Assembly (NCBI RefSeq): GCF_004403985.1 | Contig: NZ_SOHL01000013.1 | Location: 362,476 to 426,475 of the forward strand | Reading direction: 5' to 3' | DNA: 64,000 nt | From: Cryobacterium gelidum | GTDB taxonomy: Bacteria; Actinomycetota; Actinomycetes; Actinomycetales; Microbacteriaceae | Shown: positions 17,553 to 27,220 of the stretch, piece by piece | Layout of the letters: each line of letters starts with the position of its first letter | How positions within the stretch are numbered: position 1 is the stretch's first letter | Notes under the pieces: model-generated | Seen by the model: only the letters and a program-made list of their open reading frames with translations | The model's database searches: none | Told to the model about the DNA's origin: nothing | Translations under genes and position numbers: made by a program

Positions 17553-17801
17553 ATCGACGCTCACGTCGCAGGGTTGGCCCTTCCGGCCCTCATCGACGCC
17601 AGCTGTGGCTGGGTCCGCGGGGCGGCGACCAGCTGCTCGGCAGCAGCAGCCGGGGTATATCGCCAGCCCCGTGGACTCGCCACAAAACGAACGATTAGAT
17701 TCCAAATGATTTACGGTATCGTCGCGGTAGATGCCCCGTGGGTGCGCAGCGCAATCCGCGTTCCCACAGTGAGTCCCTACCCGACTTTTCGAAAGGAACC
17801 T

Positions 17802-19235
17802 ATGTCTATCCGCGAACTGCGCAACTTCGTCAACGGGGAGTACACCTCTTCAACGGCCAGTGAGCAGCTGGACATCACCAATCCGGCCACCGAAGAGGTG
17901 TTTGCGCGCACCCCCATCTCGACCGAAGCCGATGTGGCCGGGGCTTACGATGCCGCAGCCACCGCGTTCACGACCTGGGGCCAGACCACCCCGAGCGAGC
18001 GCCAGCTCGCCCTGCTGGGATTCGCCGACGCCCTCGAGTCGCGGGCCGAAGAACTCGCCGACGCCGAGTGTGAGAACACCGGCAAGCCGCGCGCCGGCAT
18101 CGTGGGCGACGAGGTGGAGGTCATGATCGACCAGGTGCGCTTCTTCGCCGGAGCCGCCCGCCTACTGGAAGGCAAAGCCGCCGGCGAGTATATGAAAGAC
18201 CACACCTCGTTCGTACGGCGCGAGCCGATCGGCGTCGTCGGCCAGGTCACCCCCTGGAACTACCCGATGATGATGGCGATCTGGAAGATCGCTCCGGCCC
18301 TGGCCGCCGGCAACACCGTCGTGCTCAAACCGAGCGACTCGACCCCGGTCTCCACCCTGATGCTGGCCGAGATCGCCTCCGACTTCCTGCCGGCTGGCGC
18401 GTTCAACGTCGTGACCGGAAACCGCGACACCGGTCGCGCCCTGGTCACCAACCGCACCCCGCAGCTCGTCTCGATCACGGGTTCGGTGCGCGCCGGCATG
18501 GAGGTCGCCGGCGCTGCCGCCCTCGATCTCAAGCGAGTACACCTTGAGCTCGGTGGCAAAGCGCCCGTCATCGTGTTCAACGACGCTGACATCCAGCACG
18601 CCGTCGAGGGCATCGCAGCCGCCGCGTTCTACAACGGCGGCCAGGATTGCACCGCGGCTACCCGCCTGCTCGTTCAGGAGGGCATCCACGACGAGTTCGT
18701 GGCTGCACTCGCCGCCTACGCCAAGGTCAACGCCCGCACGGGCGCCCCGCTCGATGACGGCATCCTGTTCGGCGCGCTCTCGAGCGCCGACCAGCTGGCC
18801 AGGGTCCAGGGTGTCATCTCACGTCTGCCCGACCACGCGTCCCTCGCACTCGGCGGCCACCGCCAGGGCAGCACGGGCTACTTTCACGAAGCCACGATCG
18901 TCGCCGACCTGCTGCAAAGCGACGAGGCCGTGCAGAACGAGATCTTCGGCCCGGTCATCACCGCACAGAAATTCAGTGATGAGGCCCAGGCTCTGGCCTG
19001 GGCCAATGACGTGCAATACGGCCTCGCCTCGTCGGTCTGGACCTCGAACCATGGTGTCGCGATGCGCATGGCCAAGAACCTCGACTTCGGCTGTGTCTGG
19101 ATCAACACGCACATCCCCCTCGTGGCGGAGATGCCGCACGGTGGCTTCAAGCACTCCGGCTATGGCAAGGACCTCTCCATGTACGGCCTCGAGGACTATA
19201 CCCGCATCAAGCACGTCATGAGCTACATCGGCTAG
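17802..19235 (+). CDS. Gamma-aminobutyraldehyde dehydrogenase (ALDH superfamily)
   Basis: 477 aa. NAD-dependent aldehyde dehydrogenase with catalytic Cys in NGGQDCTAATRL and general base Glu in LELGGKAPVIVF, plus the ALDH Asn in VTPWNYPMM. The sequence style (RNFVNGEYTSS, GYGKDLSMYGLEDYTRIKHV) matches aminobutyraldehyde dehydrogenases of putrescine breakdown. The ATG at 17802 is set by AAAGGA. There is no putrescine aminotransferase or transporter nearby, so the exact substrate rests on family similarity. Confidence 0.85.
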   Translation: MSIRELRNFVNGEYTSSTASEQLDITNPATEEVFARTPISTEADVAGAYDAAATAFTTWGQTTPSERQLALLGFADALESRAEELADAECENTGKPRAGIVGDEVEVMIDQVRFFAGAARLLEGKAAGEYMKDHTSFVRREPIGVVGQVTPWNYPMMMAIWKIAPALAAGNTVVLKPSDSTPVSTLMLAEIASDFLPAGAFNVVTGNRDTGRALVTNRTPQLVSITGSVRAGMEVAGAAALDLKRVHLELGGKAPVIVFNDADIQHAVEGIAAAAFYNGGQDCTAATRLLVQEGIHDEFVAALAAYAKVNARTGAPLDDGILFGALSSADQLARVQGVISRLPDHASLALGGHRQGSTGYFHEATIVADLLQSDEAVQNEIFGPVITAQKFSDEAQALAWANDVQYGLASSVWTSNHGVAMRMAKNLDFGCVWINTHIPLVAEMPHGGFKHSGYGKDLSMYGLEDYTRIKHVMSYIG

Positions 19236-19252
19236 CAGCATCCGTTAAAAGC

Positions 19253-19284
19253 AAGCAGGGCCCATCCGAAGACGGGCCCTGCTT
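19253..19284. terminator. Bidirectional terminator between aldehyde dehydrogenase and rplA
   Basis: AAGCAGGGCCC / GGGCCCTGCTT arms (11 bp, perfect), with T-rich sequence following on both strands (TTACTTT and GCTTTTAAC). It serves the two convergent units. Confidence 0.85.
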
Positions 19285-19316
19285 TACTTTAAGCGGATGC
19301 TTAGATGCTTTCAGCC

Positions 19317-20006
19317 TTAGATGCTATTGACATCGAGCTGGATGCCGGGACCGAAGGTGGTCGAGACGACGCCCTTCGTGATGTAACGGCCCTTGGAAGA
19401 GCTCGGCTTCAGACGAACAATCTCTTCGAGCGCTGCGGAGATGTTCTCGCCCAGCTGCTCGACCGAGAAGGAAGCCTTGCCGACGACGAAGTGCACGTTG
19501 GAGTGCTTGTCGACGCGGAATTCGATCTTTCCGCCCTTGATGTCGGACACGGCCTTGGCGACGTCGGGCGTCACGGTTCCGGTCTTCGGGTTGGGCATGA
19601 GGCCGCGCGGGCCGAGCACCTTTCCGAGACGACCGACCTTACCCATGAGCTCGGGGGTCGAGACGGCCGAGTCGAACGAGGTGTAGCCAGCGGCTACCTT
19701 CTCGATGAGCTCGTCGCCACCGACCTCGTCGGCGCCGGCTGCGATGGCGGCTTCGGCGGCGGGGCCGGTTGCGAAGACGATGACGCGTGCGGTGCGGCCG
19801 GTGCCGTGCGGGAGGATGACGGTTCCACGAACCATCTGGTCGGCCTTGCGGGGGTCGACTCCGAGGCGGAGGGCGACCTCAACCGTGGAGTTGAACTTCG
19901 CGGAGCCGGTCTCCTTGGCGAGGGCTACAGCCTCGGACGGGGTGAAGACGTTGTCTTCGCCGATTTTCGCGGCGGAGGCGCGGTACGCCTTTGACTTGGT
20001 TGCCAT
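19317..20006 (-). CDS. rplA: 50S ribosomal protein L1
   Basis: 229 aa, full length. It forms the L1 stalk at the ribosomal E site and acts as a translational repressor of its own operon in many bacteria. Typical segments are [34 protein letters not shown] and the conserved N-terminal [20 protein letters not shown]. It follows rplK by 106 bp. In most bacteria rplJ would be next; here a terminator and 16 kb intervene. Confidence 0.98.
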   Translation of the reverse strand: MATKSKAYRASAAKIGEDNVFTPSEAVALAKETGSAKFNSTVEVALRLGVDPRKADQMVRGTVILPHGTGRTARVIVFATGPAAEAAIAAGADEVGGDELIEKVAAGYTSFDSAVSTPELMGKVGRLGKVLGPRGLMPNPKTGTVTPDVAKAVSDIKGGKIEFRVDKHSNVHFVVGKASFSVEQLGENISAALEEIVRLKPSSSKGRYITKGVVSTTFGPGIQLDVNSI

Positions 20007-20112
20007 GTGAAATCTCCTGTATGTACTTCAGAGTGTGGTGCGAGCCTGGCAGGCTCTTCCACTAATTGCTAAGGGTGCAGAGGCGCCGTGGGGCGCTGAT
20101 GCGGGGGTGTGC

Positions 20113-20544
20113 TTAGGCGCTGACCGTGATGCCCATGGAGCGGGCGGTTCCGGCGATGATCTTCGCGGCGGCGTCGATGTCGTTGGCGTTGAGGTCAACC
20201 ATCTTGGCTTCAGCGATCTCGCGGACCTGGGCCTGCGTGAGGTTGGCAACCTTGACGGTGTGCGGGGTCCCGCTGCCCTTGGCGACGCCGGCGGCCTTCT
20301 TGATGAGCTCCGCTGCGGGCGGGGTCTTCAGGATGAACGTGAACGAGCGGTCGTCGTAGACGGTGATCTCAACGGGGATGACGTTGCCGCGCTGGGCTTC
20401 GGTCGCCGCGTTGTATGCCTTGCAGAACTCCATGATGTTAACGCCGTGCTGGCCCAGTGCCGGCCCGATGGGCGGTGCGGGGTTGGCTGCGCCGGCCTTG
20501 ATCTGAAGTTTGATCAGACCTGTAACCTTCTTCTTCGGTGCCAT
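20113..20544 (-). CDS. rplK: 50S ribosomal protein L11
   Basis: 143 aa. The Pro-rich N-terminal domain ([20 protein letters not shown], then [17 protein letters not shown]) and the rRNA-binding C-terminal domain are complete. It forms the GTPase-associated centre and is needed for RelA-type stringent sensing. The start at 20544 follows AAGGAC and matches the family; the upstream frame is not coding. Confidence 0.98.
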   Translation of the reverse strand: MAPKKKVTGLIKLQIKAGAANPAPPIGPALGQHGVNIMEFCKAYNAATEAQRGNVIPVEITVYDDRSFTFILKTPPAAELIKKAAGVAKGSGTPHTVKVANLTQAQVREIAEAKMVDLNANDIDAAAKIIAGTARSMGITVSA

Positions 20545-20727
20545 TGTATTGTCCTTCGTATTGATGTGCGAGCAGCCCGGGGGCCGCTCTCCCGGTGGCC
20601 CGGCTGGGCCCCGGTGGTTTGGGAGAACCAGCATGGATGACCCTGGCGGGGCATCTATTGTGCTGGTTATTGCCGTGCTGGTTTATGCCGTGTCGATTCA
20701 AGCCGTGCTGGCGAGAAGAGCGCCTGG

Positions 20728-21702
20728 TTAGAGCTTGGTGACCTGGTCGAAGCTGAGCTCGACCGGGGTCTCACGCTCGAACAGGGAGACGAGCACGATG
20801 AGCTTGCCGCTCTCCGGCTTGATCTCGCTGATCGAACCGGGCAGGCCCGCGAACGAACCTTCCTTGATCGTGATGGTCTCGCCGATTTCGTAGTCGACCT
20901 CGGCGGCGATGACGCGCTGCGCCGACTTTCCGGGGGCGCCGCCAGCCTTGGTCGGGGCTTCGACAATCTCCACGAGTCCCTTGAGCATGCCGAAGGCCTC
21001 TTCAAAGCGCAGCGGCGTGGGGTTGTGGGCATTGCCGACGAAGCCGGTCACACCGGGGGTGTGGCGAACAACCGACCAGCTGTCTTCGTCGAGGTCCATG
21101 CGCACGAGCACGTAGCCCGGAATGCGCACGCGGGTGACCATCTTGCGCTGGCCGTTCTTGATCTCGACGACATCTTCCATGGGAACTTCGCACTGGTAGA
21201 TGAAGTCTTCCATCGCCATGGACTGCTTACGGTTTTCAATGTTCGACTTCACACGACGCTCGAAGCCAGCGTAGGAGTGAATGACGTACCACTTGCCCGG
21301 CAGGAAACGAAGTTCCTTGCGGAAGGCTTCGTACGGGTCGATCTCGACGTCGGCATCCGTTTCGGAAACGATCTCGGCGACAGCGTCGGCCGTGACGAGT
21401 TCGTCTTCGTCTTCGACGGCTTCGACGGAGGCGTTGGCTTCTTCAGCAGAGTCAATGTCGAGGGCGTCGTCGACGATGGCGTCAGCTTCGGGATCCGAGG
21501 AATCGGCGAGTGCATCGAGCGCAGCGTCGAGGTTGACCTCTACGTCGTCGCTCTCGTCGACGACGTGCAGGGCCGCCTGCTCGGCAGCCTCTACAGAGTC
21601 TTCGTCGGCGGCAAGGGTGTTGCCTTCCTGTGCCTCGTCTTCCTCGGAGGACTGCTCGGCGGCAGTGGCCCAGTCGACATCGTCGTGCTTCGTCTCAGTC
21701 AC
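20728..21702 (-). CDS. nusG: Transcription elongation/antitermination factor NusG
   Basis: 324 aa. The first ~130 residues are a low-complexity acidic extension rich in Asp, Glu and Ala, common in Actinobacteria. The NGN domain follows ([20 protein letters not shown], then [28 protein letters not shown]), then a KOW domain ([18 protein letters not shown]). It binds RNA polymerase and couples it to the ribosome. It is positioned in the standard secE-nusG-rplK-rplA order. Confidence 0.97.
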   Translation of the reverse strand: MTETKHDDVDWATAAEQSSEEDEAQEGNTLAADEDSVEAAEQAALHVVDESDDVEVNLDAALDALADSSDPEADAIVDDALDIDSAEEANASVEAVEDEDELVTADAVAEIVSETDADVEIDPYEAFRKELRFLPGKWYVIHSYAGFERRVKSNIENRKQSMAMEDFIYQCEVPMEDVVEIKNGQRKMVTRVRIPGYVLVRMDLDEDSWSVVRHTPGVTGFVGNAHNPTPLRFEEAFGMLKGLVEIVEAPTKAGGAPGKSAQRVIAAEVDYEIGETITIKEGSFAGLPGSISEIKPESGKLIVLVSLFERETPVELSFDQVTKL

Positions 21703-21805
21703 TAAATCTCAATCCCTAATTTTTTCTACGTGTGCAAGTTGTCTGGGCACGATTCACATGCCGGTCATGCAGGCGTTCCGCCAGAGCGGATGCCCTTGGT
21801 GCGAC

Positions 21806-22078
21806 TTACCCCGGCGTTCCGAAGACATAAAGGACAGCGAAGCCGAAAACCCAGTCGAATGCCGACACGATGGCCATCATGATGATCACGAACACGAGCA
21901 CGACACCGGTGTAACTCAGCAGCTCTTTGCGAGTGGGGGTGACGACCTTGCGCAGTTCGGCGAAAACCTGCTTGATAAACAGGGACAGCCGAGCGAAAGG
22001 ACCGCGATTGGACTCGCGGGCAATTCGTGCGTTCGCGACGACTTCCTCACTAGGTTCGTCGACAACTTTTCGGGCCAC
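21806..22078 (-). CDS. secE: Preprotein translocase subunit SecE
   Basis: 90 aa. A short cytoplasmic N-terminal part, an amphipathic helix (FIKQVFAELRKVVTPTRKEL) and a single membrane helix (VVLVFVIIMMAIVSAFDWV). It is the essential small subunit of SecYEG. It lies directly downstream of tRNA-Trp and upstream of nusG, the usual actinobacterial order. Confidence 0.96.
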   Translation of the reverse strand: MARKVVDEPSEEVVANARIARESNRGPFARLSLFIKQVFAELRKVVTPTRKELLSYTGVVLVFVIIMMAIVSAFDWVFGFAVLYVFGTPG

Positions 22079-22118
22079 CTGTTACACCTCTCATGATCGG
22101 CAGAAACTTACCGATGTG

Positions 22119-22191
22119 CAGGGCGGACAGGACTCGAACCTGCAACCTGCGGTTTTGGAGACCGCTGCTCTACCAATTGAGCCACCACCCT
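22119..22191 (-). tRNA. tRNA-Trp (CCA)
   Basis: 73-nt cloverleaf. The acceptor pairs AGGGTGG with CCGCCCT, the D arm contains GGCTCAATTGGTAGAGC, the anticodon loop CTCCAAA carries CCA, and the T arm is GCAGGTTCGAGTCCTGT. The 3' CCA is not encoded. It stands 40 bp upstream of secE. Confidence 0.97.
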
Positions 22192-22542
22192 ATGGAAGCA
22201 AACCCGCACCGCCGCCTGGACTTCAACCAAATGAGAACATCTGGAAAAAGGCGCAGAGAAGCATGGTGGAATTCAACGACCGTAAACCAGTCTAGGTCAC
22301 GGACCGGCCACTGTAAAGCTGAGGCGAACTAGCTGGGCAGTACCACTAGCCCGAGGAGCGAGCTATCGCTTCCCTGTCAGCTTGGCATACGAACCCTCCA
22401 GCGCGTACCTCCCGGAGGAGTGCGTCCTCATCGACTGATCTAGTGTCACCCGTCCCGTCTGCTCCAAGTTTCTCATGTCAACACGCGGCCAGCAGCTGGG
22501 ATCAGGAATTTTCCCATGTAAACGCTCGGCCAGAAACGCAGA

Positions 22543-23997
22543 TCAAGCACCATCGAGGCGGCCGATCAGCTTGTGCATCGCGGTCATGGCGCCGCCGAGC
22601 ACGGCCGGGATACCGCCGCCGGGGTGCACCGACGCGCCCACCCGCCATAGCCATGGGCGTGCACGGCTCGTGTAGCCGGGGCGGTGGAACGGCCCGCTCT
22701 GCCAGAGCGGGTGGGTGGCGCCGTACAGTGCTCCGCCGGTGGAACCCCAGCCGCCGAAGTAGTGCGGGTCGAGCACGACATGGTCGCGAAACAGCTCACT
22801 GATCGGCCGGTCCAGGCCCACGGCGGTGCTGACCCGAACAACCTCACGTGCCACCCACGGGCTGTCGAGGTCGTAGTGGCGGCCATCGGCGGGCGCGGTG
22901 AGGAGTACCGCTACGGTGGCCCGGTCATTGGGATAGACCTCGTGCGGCCGATAATAGTTCAGGAAAGCCATCGTCTGCTCCGGCACGACTCCGGCATCGA
23001 GGCTGCGGTGCAGGGCGGCCGGGTCGTCGGGTAGCACGACGGAGTGCGTGGCCGTGCCCACCGGCAGCGGCGTCTCGAGCGCCGCATAGATGGCCACCCC
23101 CGAGCACGAGCGTGCCCGCGCCCGGGCAGGTCGCGCGCCGAGCAGACCGTCGAGCACCACGCTGTCGAGCCCGCTCACGATCACGTCGGACGGGTACGTC
23201 GCCGACGCCGTGGTCACGAGACCTTTCGACACGGATGTGACGGGCTCGCCGGTATGCACATTGGCACCGGCGTGCAGGGCCAGCCGGTGCAATGCGAGTG
23301 GGAGCTCGTTCACTCCGCCCTCGGGAACCCAGACGCCGTCCCTGGCCATAATGGCCGGCATACTCGCGTACAGGGCGAGAGTCTGCCGGGGAGAGACGCC
23401 CGCATTGAGGGTGTGGATGGCGATGACCTCTCGCAGGCCGTCGGGCATCCAGCTCAGGCCGTCAAGAAAGCTGCGGGTGGTCAGCCGGGTGCCATACAGG
23501 CGGAACACGTTGCGTACGGCCGGCAGAGACGCCGGATCCAACGGGTTGGCGGTGAGCATGCTCGTGAGCTGGGGCCCGAGGCCGCCGTGCTCGCGTTCGA
23601 AACGGATCCAGGCCGCGTACCAGGGATGCCCGGCCGGCACCGGCAGGGTGACTGCTTCTCCCCGGTAGAAGTACCGGCCCACTTCGGGCAGTCTGTGCAG
23701 CGTGACCCCGGCCACCGCGGCAGCTTCCGAGGGAGCAGACCAGCGGGCACCGAGTGCGTCGTAGCGAGCGAGCAGTTCCTCCCAGACCGGGGGGAAAGTC
23801 ACCAGCGCCGGTCCGGTGTCCACGCGCTGCCCGTCAATCTCGAGGCGCCTGCTCTTGCCACCGATCCAGTCGGTTCCCTCCAGTACGGTCACCGAATGGC
23901 CGGCGCGGGCCAATAGGGCGGCGGCCGTGAGCCCACCGATGCCGGCGCCGAGCACGACTATGCGCTGCGGGGACGTGTTCGTGCGTGATCGGGTCAT
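22543..23997 (-). CDS. Phytoene-desaturase-family carotenoid oxidoreductase (CrtI/CrtD-like)
   Basis: 484 aa. An N-terminal FAD-binding motif (VVLGAGIGGLTAAALLARAG, then VLEGTDWIGGKSRR) and the carotenoid desaturase C-terminal signature region (SVHPGGGIPAVLGGAMTA). It introduces double bonds into a carotenoid backbone. It overlaps the upstream UbiA-type prenyltransferase by 4 bp (ATGA), so the pair is co-translated. No crtB or crtE is near, so it may act late, for instance on an elongated C50 product, rather than as the primary phytoene desaturase. That role is inferred from the pairing only. Confidence 0.85.
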   Translation of the reverse strand: MTRSRTNTSPQRIVVLGAGIGGLTAAALLARAGHSVTVLEGTDWIGGKSRRLEIDGQRVDTGPALVTFPPVWEELLARYDALGARWSAPSEAAAVAGVTLHRLPEVGRYFYRGEAVTLPVPAGHPWYAAWIRFEREHGGLGPQLTSMLTANPLDPASLPAVRNVFRLYGTRLTTRSFLDGLSWMPDGLREVIAIHTLNAGVSPRQTLALYASMPAIMARDGVWVPEGGVNELPLALHRLALHAGANVHTGEPVTSVSKGLVTTASATYPSDVIVSGLDSVVLDGLLGARPARARARSCSGVAIYAALETPLPVGTATHSVVLPDDPAALHRSLDAGVVPEQTMAFLNYYRPHEVYPNDRATVAVLLTAPADGRHYDLDSPWVAREVVRVSTAVGLDRPISELFRDHVVLDPHYFGGWGSTGGALYGATHPLWQSGPFHRPGYTSRARPWLWRVGASVHPGGGIPAVLGGAMTAMHKLIGRLDGA

Positions 23998-24836
23998 GGA
24001 TAGGCTCCCAGCAAGATGGCTGCCACGATTTGGGTCCCGGCGACGGAACCGGCAACGTAGGGAAACACGATCGAGTATCGATACAGGCGGCGGGCCGTCG
24101 CCGGTGTGGGGCTGCGCCCCAGCGATACCACCAGCCAGCCGGCGATGAGTGCATTCACCGCGGCGACCGGCCAACTGATCAGCGCGAATCCCACGGTGGA
24201 CAGAGCCCACCACACGCCGCTCCACACCGTGGCGCCGCGCGCACCGAGGTGGACGGCAGTGGTGTGAATTCCGGCAGCGCGGTCCTCGTCGATGTCCTGC
24301 ACCGCGTCGTAGGTGTGCTTGGCCACGCTCCACGCCATCAGCCCGATAGCCGCCGCCCAGACCGGCGACTTGCCGAAGGCCAGGGGTACGAAGATCAGCG
24401 GGAAGGCGTAGGCGGCGTTGCTGAGCGAATCGAGGTAGCGCCGGGCTTTGAAACGCAGCGGGGGTGCCGAGTAGAAGATGAAGATCACCGTGTACGCGAC
24501 AATCCAGGCGAGCGCCGCCGGCGGCAATGTGACGAGAAAATACGCCACGAACGGCACGTTGGCCAGCACGACCGCGAGTACGATGCTGCGAGTTTCCGAG
24601 CTGAGGATGAGAGCCCCCTCGAGGCCGCCCTTGCGGGTGTTCTGCGCATCCGTTTCCTGGTCGAAGATATCGTTCACGCCGTAGATCAGCAGGTTGAACG
24701 GCAGGGTCGCCCAGAGCAGCAGCGGAACGATGTCCCAGCGCCACAAATCCCCGATCAACCACATGCCGATGACGGTCGTTCCGACGGTGTTGACCCACAG
24801 CACCGGTCGAGAGATCTGAACCAGGCGGGTGATCAT
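23994..24836 (-). CDS. UbiA-family prenyltransferase (possible lycopene elongase)
   Basis: 280 aa with 7-9 membrane helices. First Asp-rich motif NDIFDQETD near residue 55 and second DIDEDRAAGIHTTAV near 175, the two Mg-diphosphate sites of the UbiA superfamily. The aromatic-acceptor type (UbiA/MenA) is possible, but translational coupling to a carotenoid desaturase favours a lycopene elongase such as CrtEb or LyeJ, which add C5 units to give C50 carotenoids. A role in decaprenylphosphate-sugar chemistry cannot be excluded. Confidence 0.75.
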   Translation of the reverse strand: MITRLVQISRPVLWVNTVGTTVIGMWLIGDLWRWDIVPLLLWATLPFNLLIYGVNDIFDQETDAQNTRKGGLEGALILSSETRSIVLAVVLANVPFVAYFLVTLPPAALAWIVAYTVIFIFYSAPPLRFKARRYLDSLSNAAYAFPLIFVPLAFGKSPVWAAAIGLMAWSVAKHTYDAVQDIDEDRAAGIHTTAVHLGARGATVWSGVWWALSTVGFALISWPVAAVNALIAGWLVVSLGRSPTPATARRLYRYSIVFPYVAGSVAGTQIVAAILLGAYP

Positions 24837-24991
24837 TTCATCACTCTATTCCTGCGGGGGACCCAATTTTTACGGGCGTCGTGTCGCTCAGCCGGTGCGC
24901 GGCAGATCTGCGTCATCGGAGCTGACACGAGCGCTGGCTCGGCCGGGGGCTCCGCTAGCTTGCGCGCGGGTCGGGTAGCTAAACTCAACAC

Positions 24992-26194
24992 GTGGATCAC
25001 GAACTCAAGCGAATTTCAACTCGGATCGGTTCTATTGCCGAGTCAGCGACCCTCAAGGTCGACGGCAAGGCCAAGGCGCTGCAGGCGGCAGGAAGGCCGG
25101 TGATCAGCTTCGCGGCGGGGGAACCCGATTTTCAGACGCCTGAGCACATCGTGGAGGCGGCGTTGACCGCCGTTCGCGACCCGAAGAACTACCGATACAC
25201 CCCTGCGGCCGGTCTGCCAGAGTTGCGCGAGGCCATCGCGGCCAAGACGCTGCGTGACAGCAGCCTCGCGGTCTCGCCGAGCCAGGTCGTCGTCACCAAC
25301 GGTGGCAAGCAGGCCGTCTACCAGGCCTTCGCGACCCTGCTCGATCCCGGCGACGAGGTCATCGTGCCGACCCCGTATTGGACCACCTACCCCGAAGCGA
25401 TCCGCCTCGCCGGCGGCGTGCAGGTCGACGTCTTCGCCGGCAGTGACCAGGGCTACCTCGTGACCGTCGAGCAGCTCGAAGCCGCACGCACCCCGCGAAC
25501 CAAGGTGCTGCTGTTCGTCTCACCCTCCAACCCCACCGGCGCCGTCTACTCGCCGGAGCAGACCCGTGCCATCGGCCAGTGGGCCGAAGACAACGGCCTC
25601 TGGGTCATCTCCGATGAGATCTACCAGAACCTCACGTATGACGGCGTGCGCGCCGTCTCCATCGTCGAAGCCGTTCCGGCGCTCGCCGACCGCACGATCC
25701 TGGTCAACGGCGTCGCCAAAACGTATGCCATGACCGGCTGGCGGCTGGGCTGGATGGTCGGCCCCGCCGACGCCATGAGGGCGGCAGCAAACCTGCAGTC
25801 CCACCTCTCTTCGAACGTGTCGAACATCTCTCAGCGCGCGGGAATCGCCGCGCTGAACGGACCGCAAGACGCCGCCGAGGCCATGCGGGTGGCCTTCGAC
25901 CGCCGCCGCAAGCTGATCGTCGCCGAGCTGAACAGGATCCCCGGCGTCGTGACACCCACCCCGCAGGGTGCCTTCTACGTCTACCCCGATGTGACCGGCC
26001 TGCTCGGCCGCCAGTGGGGCGGCGTGACCCCGACGACGTCGCTCGAACTGGCCGACCTCATTCTCGATCGGGCCGAGGTGGCCGCAGTTCCCGGCGAAGC
26101 TTTCGGGCCGAGTGGATTCCTGCGCATGTCATACGCCCTCGGCGATGACGCCCTGCTCGAGGGCGTGCAACGCCTGCAACGCCTGTTCACCTAA
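24992..26194 (+). CDS. aspC: PLP-dependent aminotransferase, aspartate aminotransferase type
   Basis: 400 aa, fold-type I class Ib. [10 protein letters not shown] near the N-terminus, [23 protein letters not shown] in the cofactor region (split conceptually), [20 protein letters not shown], and the PLP Lys in [14 protein letters not shown], where most relatives have SK rather than AK. It starts with GTG. It lies upstream of and divergent from the UbiA-tRNA-Trp-secE side, a common position in Actinobacteria. It transfers the amino group of aspartate or a related amino acid to 2-oxoglutarate. Confidence 0.9.
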   Translation: MDHELKRISTRIGSIAESATLKVDGKAKALQAAGRPVISFAAGEPDFQTPEHIVEAALTAVRDPKNYRYTPAAGLPELREAIAAKTLRDSSLAVSPSQVVVTNGGKQAVYQAFATLLDPGDEVIVPTPYWTTYPEAIRLAGGVQVDVFAGSDQGYLVTVEQLEAARTPRTKVLLFVSPSNPTGAVYSPEQTRAIGQWAEDNGLWVISDEIYQNLTYDGVRAVSIVEAVPALADRTILVNGVAKTYAMTGWRLGWMVGPADAMRAAANLQSHLSSNVSNISQRAGIAALNGPQDAAEAMRVAFDRRRKLIVAELNRIPGVVTPTPQGAFYVYPDVTGLLGRQWGGVTPTTSLELADLILDRAEVAAVPGEAFGPSGFLRMSYALGDDALLEGVQRLQRLFT

Positions 26195-26275
26195 TACCGC
26201 ATCCGTCGACTGGCGGAGGGGAAAAGACGACCAACAGCGGTGGTGCGGGGAGCGCGGGAGTGGGACTCTGGTCTC

Positions 26276-27220
26276 ATGACATCCACTCCCCCGGCTGTGC
26301 ACGTGCGCGACCTGCAGAAATCGTATGGCGGCGTCGAGGCGGTGCGCGGCGTGAGTTTCTCGATCGCGGCCGGTGAGACCTTCGCCCTGCTCGGCCCGAA
26401 TGGCGCCGGCAAGAGCACGACGATCGAGATCCTCGAGGGCTACCGTGACCGTTCCGGCGGTGAGGTGAGCGTGCTCGGCATTGATCCGCACCGCGGAGGC
26501 CTGGACTGGAAGGCCCGCCTCGGCATTGTGTTGCAGACCAGCAACGAGAGCGGTAATGCGACCGTGACCGAGCAACTGCGCCACTTCGCCGGGTTCTATC
26601 CCCATCCCCGCGACGTCGACGAGGTCATCGATGCGGCGGGCCTGCGCGAGAAGGCGAAAACCCGCGTCAGCAAGCTTTCCGGCGGGCAGCGTCGCCGAGT
26701 GGATGTCGCCCTCGGCATTATCGGACGCCCCGAGTTGCTGTTCCTCGACGAACCGACCACAGGCTTCGACCCCGAGGCTCGGCATCAGTTTTGGAACCTG
26801 ATTCGCGGGCTCAAGGCGGAAGGCACCACCATTCTGCTGACTACCCACTACCTCGACGAGGCCGCGCAGCTCAGCGACCGTGCCGGAATCATCGTCGGTG
26901 GCCGGCTCATCGACATCGGCCCGCTCGACGAAATCGGCGAAGCGGATGCCCGCGTTCCGGTCGTGCGCTGGCGTGACGGCAACGGATCGGTGCGCGAGGA
27001 GCGCACGAGCCGCCCTGCGGAGGTCGTGGCGGACCTGGTCGCAATCGGCAAGGGCGCCGAACCCGAAGGTCTCGAGGTGATCCGACCAAGCTTGGAAGAC
27101 GTGTACCTGTCCCTCGTGCGCGGTCACGAAGCGATGGTCGCCGGGAACGAAGCTGCCGCATCCGCCAATGACGCTCGGCCCGATCCAAGCCGGCACACCG
27201 ACAGGGACGTGCGGGCATGA
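26276..27220 (+). CDS. ABC exporter ATP-binding protein (DrrA-like)
   Basis: 314 aa. Intact Walker A (LLGPNGAGKSTT), signature (SKLSGGQRRRVDVALG), Walker B (LLFLDEPTTGFD) and H-loop (LLTTHYLDEAAQL), plus the C-terminal extension typical of the daunorubicin-resistance DrrA group. The start at 26276 (MTSTPPAVHVRDLQ) fits the family better than the longer frame. Its stop overlaps the permease start by 4 bp. The substrate is unknown; it may export lipids or drugs. Confidence 0.92.
   Translation: MTSTPPAVHVRDLQKSYGGVEAVRGVSFSIAAGETFALLGPNGAGKSTTIEILEGYRDRSGGEVSVLGIDPHRGGLDWKARLGIVLQTSNESGNATVTEQLRHFAGFYPHPRDVDEVIDAAGLREKAKTRVSKLSGGQRRRVDVALGIIGRPELLFLDEPTTGFDPEARHQFWNLIRGLKAEGTTILLTTHYLDEAAQLSDRAGIIVGGRLIDIGPLDEIGEADARVPVVRWRDGNGSVREERTSRPAEVVADLVAIGKGAEPEGLEVIRPSLEDVYLSLVRGHEAMVAGNEAAASANDARPDPSRHTDRDVRA

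Noticed and set aside
22543..24798. A single 751-codon open frame spanning the desaturase and UbiA genes
   Set aside because: The N-terminal 260 residues are the wrong frame of the UbiA gene. The real UbiA frame overlaps the desaturase start by only 4 bp, and both separate products have full family motifs.
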